A stretch of DNA of 64,000 nucleotides from Macrocystis pyrifera (taxonomy: Eukaryota; Sar; Phaeophyceae; Laminariales; Laminariaceae). Location of the stretch: contig JASSKH010000002.1 in assembly GCA_031763025.1 (NCBI GenBank), positions 13,447,468 to 13,511,467 on the forward strand, written 5' to 3'. This document shows positions 54,595-64,000 of this stretch, in pieces. Under the pieces are notes generated by a model. The model searched no databases. It saw nothing but the letters and a program-made list of their open reading frames with translations, and was not told the origin of the DNA. Within the stretch, counting starts at the first letter, position 1. Each line of letters starts with the position of its first letter. The position numbers and the translations under genes were made by a program.

Positions 54595-55545
54595 ATTTTC
54601 GTGCTTTAGCCAACTTTTCTCTTCATGCAAAGCACTTTTCGGCATAACACCAAATGCTCGGACACAGGAAGCCCGGCCGGACACATTGGTCGAGGTCTCG
54701 GCGCGATCCGTGCACTCTGGAGCACGTGGCGGGCGCCCGAAGTTTTTTTTCCGGCGGGAGTGGATACGACGATGTCCCTGGTTTCACTGCGAGAGGCCTT
54801 ATTTTGTACGTACGTATCAGTACATGCTGTCTATTTTCTCTCCCAGGCTCTCATGACCTGTGAGCACACAGCTCAGGCATATACGAGGTACACAACAGAC
54901 GCCATGCACAGATCCCATCGTTCCAACGCTGCCGCCCACACGCCGTGCGTGTTCGACGCACCCATATGCGCAGTGTTCCTGTGGTTGGTTGTTTTTTGTC
55001 GGAGCCTGCCGTCCGCATTCCAGCGTCTGCCATATATTTTTTTATCCGTATGTACCCAGGATGACATATAATATCTCTATACATTTTTTTGGGGTTGTTG
55101 CACGGAGCACGGACCACCGCCCAGAGAACAATGCCCACAGCAGTGCACAGAACGTGCTCACCTCCAGCTTCCTACAGCACCACCTCCCTGCTGCCCTGCT
55201 GCCCAGAAGCAGCAGCAGTGGACACACCTTGCGCATATGGATGATCGTACTGCGGCTGTCAAAGTTGGTTTATTCGATCGATCACTTGACCACGCCACGA
55301 AAACACCAACCAGCATCACACACCTCTCTCCCTGCTTCTTCTTCTTCTTCTGCTTATTGCTGTGTGTGATCCAACATTGCCACTGCTCCAGCTGTGCTCA
55401 GTACAGTGCGCCAACAGCAGCAGGCAGGGTACTATGCGCATGTGGAAGATCCGCGCTGTAAGCTCAGTACTACTTAGTTCGTCGTTGTTGCCATCGGCAT
55501 TGGCCGATGCACGTACCTTCCGCAATATGTGACCCATTATCCCCG
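54595..55545 (+). repeat. Duplicated block T, copy 2
   Basis: Counterpart of 39835-40560. Shares EARPDTLVEVSARSVHSGAR (near 54660), GCATATACGAGGTACACAAC, CGTTCCAACGCTGCCGCCC and CATTGCCACTGCTCCAGCTG. Contains an extra ~220 bp (55070-55315) lacking in copy 1. It runs almost directly into block S copy 2. Confidence 0.8.
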
Positions 55546-55639
55546 GATCGATATATCCGTCGCCTCGAGTACAACAAAAACAAATCGTTCGTACTCCTGT
55601 ATAACAAATTATTCGTACAGCAGCGTTCGTACAAAGCGT

Positions 55640-56760
55640 AGTATCTCGAAGTTCATGTGAGATGCGTGTTTTGTTCACAACTGACGGAATTAACAATTTA
55701 TAGTCATGGGCTCTACCGACGGAAACTAAATGGCTTAATTTGTTCAGAGGCAGAGAAAAGAGAAGAACAACCATACTCGCCCCGTGCTCCCTCCTAGCTT
55801 CTCGTGATAGGTGCACGAGTAGAGCACAGCACTGCTCGCTGCCGATTGATAGGCCTAGAAGCTATGCCTACTGTTGTGGTTCTTGTGGTGGTTTCCCTGT
55901 TGTGGTTCCTCTTCACGTCAGCAGCAGGCAGCAGCAACAGCGGCGGTTGGCGAGCTGCAGCATCATGGAAAGGGAGGAGGATGAGCAGGGGCGACGCACG
56001 CTTTCCCGGTACGTGTGCGAGAGGCGTGCGAAAGGAGCGAGGGTCCGGGAATGTTCGGGGTTCTTAGACCTTGAACTCGAGCGCAACAATTAATTGGGCG
56101 TAGGGCTGTCGACTCTGATGCACAATGACTCGCAAGCGTGCCTCATGCGCCAGCAAGCATCGTTGCCTCGATCGTTTGGGGCCGCCAGCCATGATTCTTC
56201 CCACGAGGTTTTTTTCTTCTTGGCCGGCTTGCTCCGGTGGTTTGGTAAGAGTTGCTTGCACACGCATGAAGGGTAATACGGGTAGACACTCGTATAAACT
56301 TTGGGTGCCCTTCCTAAACCCGCGAATTCGCGAATCGGCTGTTCGCAGGAGGGAACAACTGATGATATTCGCAACAGCATAAACAGGACTCGTACATCAG
56401 TAGAGATATTTGATCGAGACGTACCACCGCCGCAACGGGGCAAAGAGCACAAAGTCTGTACCAGATATCATGACATATCCATGACGGGAGATAGATACCC
56501 ACACAGGGCAGAGTATTTGGCATTAAAAGGGAATAATGATGACACCTGAACGGAGGGCATATGTGCTGTACGAGCACATACCAGGTTTCTTCTCCTCGCA
56601 GACATGCCGCACCCACGAATGGGGATACATATTCGCACGTACCGGCATACACTTGACGTATACCGGGTATCCTCGATCTCACAGCTGACGTTATTTCGCT
56701 GATATATATGAATAACGCTACTTTGCCAGTGCCGTCGGCCCTTAGCCTCGTCCGTCACTA
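55640..56760 (+). repeat. Segmental duplication block S, copy 2
   Basis: Full-length counterpart of 32620-33735, again followed by the 157 bp satellite. Translated segment MEREEDEQGRRTLSRYVCER continues to ELERN, then a stop; GVGLSTLM and SQACLMRQQA resume in another frame. The shared TTCTTAGACCTTGAACTCGA and GTATACCGGGTATCC words show high identity throughout. Confidence 0.8.
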
Positions 56761-56764
56761 ACGA

Positions 56765-59345
56765 TACAGATCATACGTGGCTGGCGCCGATGCGTCGGCC
56801 CTCAGCCTGTCCCTCACTACGAATAGCGATATATATCACACGTCGTGAGGCACAATGTACGACTGTACGTACTAACACCGCTGGGCGGGTGCACTGCAAA
56901 GCGGTCAATGGTGAGGGAAGATATGCCGGTGCAGGTCTCGTGGCCGGCGCCAACGCATCGGCCTGCGGCCCGTCCCTCACTAACGATACCTATCATACAC
57001 GTTGCGAGACACAATGTATTGCTGTATGTTCCTACGCTGTGCCGGTGCACAAAAAGGCGGTCGATGGTGAGGGACGATATGCCGGCGCAGGCCTCACGAC
57101 CGGCGCCAACGCGTCGGCCCTAGGCCCGTCCCTCACTAACGAGGCCTATCATACACGTCGCAATAAATATATACCTGGTAGCGATCTATATCATACACGT
57201 GGTGAGACACAATGTACTGCTGTACGTACCAACAAAGTTTGTGCCGGTGCACTAAAAGGCTGTCGATGGTGAGGGAAGATATGCCGGTGCAGGTCTCGTG
57301 GGCCAACGCGTCGGCCTGCGGCCCGCCTCTAACTAACTATACATACCATACACGTTGCGGGACACAATGTATTGCTGTATGTTCCTAAGACGCTGTGCCG
57401 GAGCACTAAAAGGCGGTCGATGGTGAGGGACTATGTGCCGGTGCACGGCTCGGGGCCGGCGCCGATGCGTCGACCCTCGGCCCTGCCTCTCACTAACGAT
57501 ACCTATCATACACGTCGCAATAAATGTATACCTGGTACTTGGTGGCGATCTATATCATACACGTGGTGAGACACAATGTACTGCTGCACGTACCAACAAC
57601 GCTGTGCCGGTGCACTAAAGGGCGGTCGATGGTGAGGGAAAAGATATGCCGGTGCAGGTCTCGTGGCCGGCACCAACGCGTCGGCCTGCGGCCCGCCTCT
57701 AACTAGCGATACATACCATACACGGTGCGGGACGCAATATATTGCTGAATGTTCCTAAGACGCTCGCTGTCCCGGAGCACTAAAAAAGACGGTCGATGGC
57801 GAGGAACTATGTCGCCGGCGTAGGCCTCTTGGCCAGCGCAAACGCGACGGCCCTTGGCCCGTCCCTCACGAACGATACATATAATAAACGTCGCGGTACA
57901 CAATGAATGATGTATGTAACAACACCACTGTGCCGGCGCACTAGGCGGTCGATGGTGAGGGACTACTGTATGTGCCAGTGTACGGCTTGGGGGGCGGCGT
58001 CGCTGCGTCGACCCTCGACCCTGCTCCTCACTAACGATACTTGTGTTACGCGTCGCGACGACTGTAGCGATGTATATCATACACGTCGTGGAACACAATG
58101 TACTGCTGTGCGTACCAACAACGCCGTGCCGGGGCACAACTAGGTGGTCGATAGTGAGGGAATATGTGCCGGTGCAGGTCTCGTGGCCGGCGCCAACGCG
58201 TCGGCCTGTGGCCCGTCCTTCCCTAACGATACATATCACACACGTTGCGAGACATAATGTATTGCTGTATGTTCCAACGACGCCATGCCGATGCACTAAA
58301 AGGCGGTCGATGCTAGGGACTATGTGCCGGCGCAGGCCTCGTGGCCGGCGCCAACGCGTCGGCCCTTGGCTTTTCCTCACGAGCGACACATATAATGAAG
58401 GTCGCGGTACAACGAACGACGTATGCAACAAACACCGCTGTGCCGGCGCACAAAAAGGCGGTCGATGATGGGACTATGCGCCGATACACGGCATGAGGTC
58501 GGCGCCCACGCGTCGACCCATGGCCTTGCCCCTCAAGAGCAATTACTATCATACGCATCGCGGCGAGTATAGCGATATATATCATTCACGTCGTGAGACA
58601 CAATGTACTGCTGTACGTACCAACAACGCTGTGCCGGTGCACTAAAGCGCGGTCGATGGTGAGAGAAGATACGCCGGTGCAGGTCTCGGGGTCGGCGCCA
58701 ACGCGTCGGCCTGTGGCCCGTATCTCACTAACGATAAATATCATACACGTTGCGAGTTGCGAGACGCTGTGCCGATGCACTCAAAAGGCGGCCGACGGTG
58801 AGGGACTACGTGCCGGCGCATGCCTCGTGGCCGGCGCCAACGCCTCGGCCCGTCCCTCGCTAACGATACATATAATACATATCGCGGTACACAACGAACG
58901 ATAAGACCGCTGTGCCGGCGCACTAGAAGGCGTTCGATGGTGAGGGACTATTGTATGTGCCGGTGCAAGGCTTGGGACCGGCGCCGACGCGTCGACCCTT
59001 GGCCCTCCCCTCACTAACGAGAGACACAATGTACTGCTGTGAGTTTCAACGACGCTGTGCCGGTGCACGATAAGGCGATCGATGGTGAGGGACTATGTGC
59101 CGGCGCAGGCCTCGTGGCCGGCGCCAACGCGTCGGCCCTTGGCCCGTCCCTCACTAACGATACATACAATACACGTCGCGGTACACAATGAACGATGTAA
59201 GCAACAATACCGCTGTGCCGGCGCACTAGAAAGCGGTCGATCGTGAGGGACTATGTGCCGGTGCACGGCTTGGGCCGGCGCCGATGCGTCGACCCTTGGC
59301 CCTGCCCCTGACTGACAATACATATCTTACACGTCACGATGAATA
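56765..59345 (+). repeat. 157 bp satellite array 2, about sixteen units
   Basis: Same unit as array 1. Two kinds of copies differ near the junction of units: some read GAATATATAGCGAT, others carry an extra 7 bp (ATATACCTGGTAGCGAT at 57172; two successive insertions near 57529). Every well-preserved unit has GTGAGGGAC and GTCCCTCAC about 75 bp apart. The array ends at the insertion point of the Helitron derivative at 59356. Confidence 0.9.
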
Positions 59346-59576
59346 TATAGCGATATACAAGGCTTTCCTGCGGAGTGGGTATTCCGTCGTTTCGTGTACA
59401 TATAACTGCAATTAATTGGCGACATAGCCCAAAGCCAACCAAACTAAATGTATTTGTGTAAGAAACGGTGAAGGATGTAATAATCGCGTTTATTTATGAA
59501 GGTAATGTGAAACGTAAGATCGGGTGACGCAAGAGCAAGAATGACATTCGTCTAATAATAAGAATAACATATTTCA

Positions 59577-59910
59577 TCAGTGTGGGGAGAGAGTGGAGTA
59601 GTGTTTGGCATGTGGATGATATACAACATACAGGCTGTTGTTTAAAGGAAGGTTTGGGACAGGAGGGAAAGCAGCAGTGCCGGCAACGACAACGGTTATG
59701 GAAATGTTGTATAGTTGCTGGGCGGCCGCGATTTCGATGTAGACAGCATAGGAGTTTGGATGAGACATGATATGTAAATAGTCTTCCAGGATGCTGTAGT
59801 AACGAGGCGGGAGGCCCAGAATGTGCATCTGTTCGCTGTTGAACCCGTTGGATATGTGTAGGAAGAAATAATCGTGATTTTGGGAAATGTGGGAAACAAT
59901 TTTTTTCCTT
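59577..59910 (-). pseudogene. OTU tail of the Helitron helicase, copy 2
   Basis: Encodes IVSHISQNHDYFFLHISNGF through LPPRYYSILEDYLHIMSHPN to the C-terminal His region and stop. The catalytic Asp/Cys segment is absent. It remains free of stops but is fused out of frame to exon 3, so it is probably retained as part of the 3' cis-acting region, not as a protein. Confidence 0.7.
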
Positions 59911-60144
59911 TCGTTCGTCCTGGATGGCGACAATCTGCTTGGCGTACTGCTTCGGAATTCCGCGAAGCCCTGGAGCAGGCGAAATGGAAGGGAGTCTTTT
60001 TGCGCTTGATGATGATGTCTTCGTCTTTGATGGTGGAGTCCGTCAGGCGGCAGTTGTAGCACTTGCCACGGACCTGGTCGAAGTAAACATATAGGGTGCG
60101 CGGGGGTGCGCGTGCAGGGGGCGGGAGTGGCGTGCAGGGATTGG

Positions 60145-60189
<45 letters not shown>

Positions 60190-60573
60190 AGTTCATTATT
60201 TGTACTACTCTACAGCGGCACAACAGCAGTACGTAATCGCTTGCTATACGACGGCAGCAGCAGCAGCAGCAGAAGCAGCAAGTACGTAATTTCCTTGACG
60301 ATACAGAAATGTGTAGACACACACACACGTAGTACTGTACACACACAACTCACGTGCAGCATGATGTACGGCAACAACGCAGCAGCGCCACAAAAAAAAT
60401 CATTGACGATACAGAAATATGTACACACGCACAAGTTTGAGAGTAATAGACACACAAATCATGTCCAGCATGAGCTACGGCAACAACGCAGCAGCGCCAC
60501 AAAACGACCAGGAAACACAATTATCCGAGAACATACAAACATTCAGTGAATATTGCGGCAGCACTAAAAGCAG

Positions 60574-60606
<33 letters not shown>

Positions 60607-61338
60607 AGCAGCAACGGATCGCCACGGCGTTGGCAGCAGCAGCATAGCAACGATATGAAAAGAAGGGAGAAAAAAAGTATGTACCCCGAGGCCGTCCGAA
60701 AAGTATTTTTGGTACCTCACTATAGACCCACCTCCGCATGCTGTACGGCAACAAGGCAGCAGCAGCATAGCAACAATACGAAATACGAGAAAAAGTAGTA
60801 CGTACGCAAAATGCAGGAGCAAAACGACCAAAATACTTTTTTTACGCATCAAAAAAACCATTTGGGTACAAAAACGGCCAATAAAAACATTAATCCGCGT
60901 TGGCAGCAGCAGCATAGCAACGATATGAAAATTAGGAAGAAAAAAAGTATGTACCCTGGTATGCCGCAATCGCAAAACCTACGGAATTTCATTGACGATA
61001 CCGAAATATGTACACACACAAGTGCAGCATGATGTACGGCAACAACGCAGCAGCACCACAGCAACAGCAAAGCAACGATATATATGAAAATAACCAAGCC
61101 AAAAACGAGAAATTGCAGTACGTACGCAAAATGCAGGAGCAAAACGACAATTTTTTTTTTTCACGCATCAAAAGAACCATTTGGGTACAAAAACGACCAA
61201 GAAAAACAGTAATCCGAGTACATACGAACATTCAGTGGATATTGCGGCAGCATTAGCAGCAGCAGCAGCCGCTACAGCATTAGCAGCAGCCGCTACAGCA
61301 TTAGCAGCAGCAGAAGCTGCAACGAATCGCCTCAGCGT

Positions 61339-61373
<35 letters not shown>

Positions 61374-62435
61374 CAACGATATGATACTAAGGAAGAAAAA
61401 AAGCATGTACCCTGGTATGCCGCCATCGCAAAACCTACGGAATTGACGATCCGAAAATATGTACGCTTCCAGCATGATGCACGGCAACAACGCAGCAGCA
61501 CTACATACAGCAGCTGCAAGTGCACAGGAGTAGCAGGTGCACAGCACGGCAACAACGCAGCAGCACTACAGCAGCAGCGAGTGCACAGGAGAAGCAAGTG
61601 CACAGCAGCAGCAGCACTCATGGCGTGGCGCTGACAGCAGCAGCAGCCGCAGCAGCGGCAGCCGAAAACGAGCAAAATGAGTACGTGGGGTCACCCAAAC
61701 ATGTACACACAGAAATCGTGTGCATGCACCGAAAATGCACCACAGTAGCAGCAGCACTCACGTCGTTCCGTGCAGCGGTGACGGCGACAGCTGAATCCTC
61801 CGTTCCTTCGTTCACGTCCCGCAAACAGTTGTGCATGTGCGCGTTCGCGTGCACTGTGTGTAAGAGGAGCCGACGCAACGCACGAAGGGGAAAGAACGAG
61901 CATGGATGAGAAAAAAAAAAATAAAAAACGCTTCGACGTAAGTTTGTATAAAAAAAGGCAATTGAAAACCCCCCAAAAACGTACTGGCAACATACAGCAT
62001 GCACAATAGACATCAGACACTCACCACTGTCAGCAGTCTCGAGGGACCACGAGACAGTTCCTTCCTTGATCGGGCGAGCACAGAACTCGCGTCGGTTGCC
62101 CTGTCAGGATGATCCCGCCACCACGCACGTGAGATCCTTGCAGGTGGCGAAGGCCACGTTTTTGCCACCCAGCGCGGAATTCTTGACCAAGTGCTGGTCC
62201 GTGCACCGGTCGCAAACAACAGCCGGCACCAGGTCGGTCTTTGTCGTTGCCGCTCTCTTGCCAGAGGGCGAGGACCACGCGCCTCTCGACGAGGGGGAGG
62301 TGAGCTTAGGGGGCGTGGAGAAGGGAGAGGCGGGGGGGTTGCAGCACCAGCAGGTTCGCCACCGACAGCAGCAGCTTGGCCGCCGACAGCTGCACCTATC
62401 TATGCCGTTCGTCCAAGGCGAGACGCCTCTTTTAG
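59905..62435 (-). pseudogene. Companion gene (ORF1) remnant in Helitron copy 2
   Basis: Exon 1 remnant (about 62020-62435) lacks the ATG because the region corresponding to 740-1085 of the long copy is deleted. It encodes VCDRCTDQHLVKNSALGGKN and TCKDLTC, then a one-base deletion shifts the frame before EFCARPIKEGTVSWSLETAD. The donor GTGAGT is kept. Exon 2 is 61762-61853, exactly 92 nt, with AG and GTGAGT borders as in the long copy. Exon 3 begins at 60073 after TTCGACCAG and encodes KCYNCRLTDSTIKDEDIII and PFHFACSRASR, then a small indel. The preserved exon structure confirms the gene model of the long copy. Confidence 0.75.
60146..60186 (+). repeat. Poly-G tract of about 40
   Basis: An uninterrupted G run of about 40 bases in intron 2 of the Helitron derivative, 70 bp before exon 3 on the minus strand (a C tract on the sense strand, close to the acceptor). 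The long copy has only CCCCTCTCCCCCCCTC at this place. Length may be an assembly approximation. Confidence 0.85.
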
Positions 62436-62692
62436 GCGCCGTGCGAAGAGCTGTCTACTGGTTGGCAGTTTGCGGATTAAGAAAGAAGAAAAGGTTGTTT
62501 GGCTGTTTGGCGAAGAAGAAAGAAGAAATGGTTGTTTGGCTGTTCGGCTGTTTCAAAGAAGGAAGAAAGGTTGTTTGGCTGTTCGGCTGTTTCGAAGAAG
62601 AAGGGCTGTTTGCGAAGAGCTGTCTATCAGTCGGTCTGTCTGCCAAAAGCTAGCAAGTGACAACGACCTCAAAAATCGTAATTATAGTTGTA

Positions 62693-63211
62693 TTTATATC
62701 ATACACGTCGTGAGGCACCATGTACTGCTGTGCGCCCCAACAACGCTGTGCCGGCGCACTAAAAGGCGGTCGATGGTGAGGGAAGATATGCCGGTGCAGG
62801 TCTCGCGGCCGGCGCCAACGCGTCGGCCTGGGGCCCGTATCACACTAACGATACACATCATACACGTTGCGAGAGATAATGTACGGCTGCGCTTTCCAAC
62901 GACGCTGTGTCGATGCACTAAAAGGCAGTCGATGGTGAGGGACTATGCCAGCGCAGGCTTCGTGGCCGGCGCCAACTCGTCGGCCCTAGGCTCGTTCCTC
63001 ACTGCCGATACATATAATACACGTCGCGGCCCGCAACGAACGATGCACCAGGTATGTAACAACACCGCTGTGCCGGCCCACTAGAAGGCGGTCGATGGTG
63101 AGGGACTATGTGCCGGTGCACGGCTTGGGGCCAGCGCCGATGCGTTGACCATCGGCCCTGCCCCTCACTAACGACACTTACCACACACGTCGCGATAAAT
63201 ATATAGTGATA
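62693..63211 (+). repeat. 157 bp satellite array 3, about three units
   Basis: Same unit as arrays 1 and 2, between two Helitron derivatives. It contains one more 7 bp insertion (GATGCACCAGGTATG near 63036-63050; elsewhere GATGTATG). It ends ...ATATAGTGATA immediately before the next Helitron copy. Confidence 0.9.
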
Positions 63212-64000
63212 TACAAGGCTTTCTTTCGGAGTGGATATTCTGTCGTTTCTCGTATAAATACATTTAGTTTGGTTGGCTTTGGGCTATGACGCCAATTGCA
63301 GTTATATGCTGTAAATATATGCTGCAATTGGCGTCATAGCCCAAAGCCAACTAAACTAAATGTATTTGTGTGAGAAACGGTGAAGGATGTAATAATCGCG
63401 TTTATTTATTAATGTAATGTGACACGTAAGATCGGGTGACGCAAGAGTAACATATATCATCAGTGCGGGGAGAGCGTGGAGTAGTGCATGTCATATGGAT
63501 GATATACAACATACAGGCTGTTGTTTAAAGGAAGGTTTGGGACAGGAGGGAAAGCAGCAGTGCCGGCAACGACAACGGTTATGGAAATGTTGTATAGTTG
63601 CTGGGCGGCCGCGATTTCGATGTAGCCAGCATAGGAGTTTGGATGAGACATGATATGTAAATAGTCTTCCAGGCTGCTGTAGTAACGAGGCGGGAGGCCC
63701 AGAATGTGGATCTGTCCGCTGTTGAACCCGTTGGATATGTGGAGGGAGAAATAATCGTGATTTTGGGAAATGTGGGAAACAATTTGTTGCCTTTCGTTCG
63801 TCCTGGATGGCGACAACCTGCTTCGCGTACTGCTTCGGAATTCCGCGAAGCCCTGGAGCAGGCGAAATGGAAGGGGGTCCTCTTGCGCTTGATGATGTCT
63901 CCGTCTTTGATGGTGGAGTCCGTCAGGCGGCAGTTGTACCACTTGCCACCGACCTGGTCGAAGCAAACCTAGGGTGAGCGGGGCGGGAGTGGCGTGCAGG
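63212..64000 (-). mobile_element. Helitron deletion derivative, copy 3 (cut by window end)
   Basis: Begins with the same 3' terminus (TACAAGGCTTTC, read reversed) and the best-paired version of the subterminal hairpin (63260-63363). The OTU tail (63460-63790) joins exon 3 of the companion gene at the same junction as copy 2 (GAACGAAAGG.(C/A)AA near 63790). Exon 3 (63791-63965) reads YNCRLTDSTIKDGDI and HFACSRASR. Inserted at the same position of the satellite unit as copy 2. Confidence 0.85.

Larger units (their letters stand above)
59356..62692 (-). mobile_element. Helitron deletion derivative, copy 2
   Basis: 3.3 kb relative of the 544-10895 element, reversed. From its 5' end (62692): start TACAAC, GTTGTTTGGCTG-type repeats (complement), truncated exon 1, exon 2, shortened CTG-rich intron, exon 3, then a direct junction (near 59906) to the OTU tail of the helicase gene and the 3' terminus. 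The Rep and helicase parts are entirely deleted. The hairpin has lost one arm. It is inserted in a satellite unit after ...TAGCGATA, with satellite resuming at 62693 as TTTATATCATACACG; no target duplication. Confidence 0.85.

Noticed and set aside
39835..55545. Block T copies as the two LTRs of one retrotransposon
   Set aside because: They are 14 kb apart, contain no TG...CA ends or shared 5 bp target duplication that I can see, and retroelement coding between them belongs to a non-LTR family.
33740..59320. Recurrent antisense ORFs (for example 58431-57703) with repeated cysteine- and histidine-bearing peptides
   Set aside because: They repeat with the satellite period and shift frame with unit length; they are by-products of the 157 bp unit.

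Overview
This window looks like nuclear DNA from a repeat-rich eukaryote. It has spliceosomal introns, a Helitron-type rolling-circle transposon, two non-LTR retrotransposon remnants, a tyrosine-recombinase element, hAT and Harbinger-like fragments, satellites and minisatellites. I recognise no intact host housekeeping gene, rRNA or tRNA. The type of elements is compatible with an alga or another protist, but the sequence does not settle the organism. Most reading frames are mobile-element genes broken by frameshifts and stops. Two signs of real coding can be judged inside the window: recognisable domain motifs, and conservation between duplicated copies.

Layout. 0.5-10.9 kb: one long Helitron-like element. 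It carries a spliced Cys-rich companion gene (exons near 1.0, 1.7 and 4.9 kb, with a CTG-rich expanded second intron), then a decayed Rep/Pif1-helicase gene ending in an OTU cysteine-protease domain, then a 3' hairpin. 10.9-16.4 kb: an unclassified repeat (R1) and several tandem arrays. 17.2-18.8 kb: non-LTR reverse transcriptase remnant. 19-24.8 kb: tandem repeats and a minus-strand gene remnant resembling the C-terminal half of a ubiquitin-specific protease. 25-30 kb: two more R1 copies, a 1.5 kb TIR element with TAA target duplication, an 83 bp TA-flanked MITE nested in it, and an inverted paralogue of its coding remnant. 30.5-35 kb: degenerate tandem repeats, a segmental-duplication block and a 157 bp satellite. 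35.3-38.6 kb: gag-like plus tyrosine-recombinase element. 39-46 kb: dispersed repeats and minisatellites. 46.5-50.5 kb: a second non-LTR element between direct repeats. 51-54.5 kb: hAT transposase tail and unidentified ORFs. 54.6-59.3 kb: second copies of the 39.8 kb and 32.6 kb blocks and a longer satellite array. 59.4-64 kb: two deletion derivatives of the first Helitron, in opposite orientation, each inserted at the same position of the satellite unit.

Most notable is a 9 bp palindromic word, TACCWGGTA, which is strongly over-represented (at least ten exact cases by eye against about 0.5 expected). It appears as clean 7 bp insertions in satellite units, breaks one reverse transcriptase, and sits at the paralogous position where another copy holds the 83 bp MITE. 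I infer it is the excision scar of an active or recently active TA-specific transposon. The second point is that the Helitron carries a companion zinc-finger-like gene whose splice sites and 92 nt middle exon are preserved in a distant copy.
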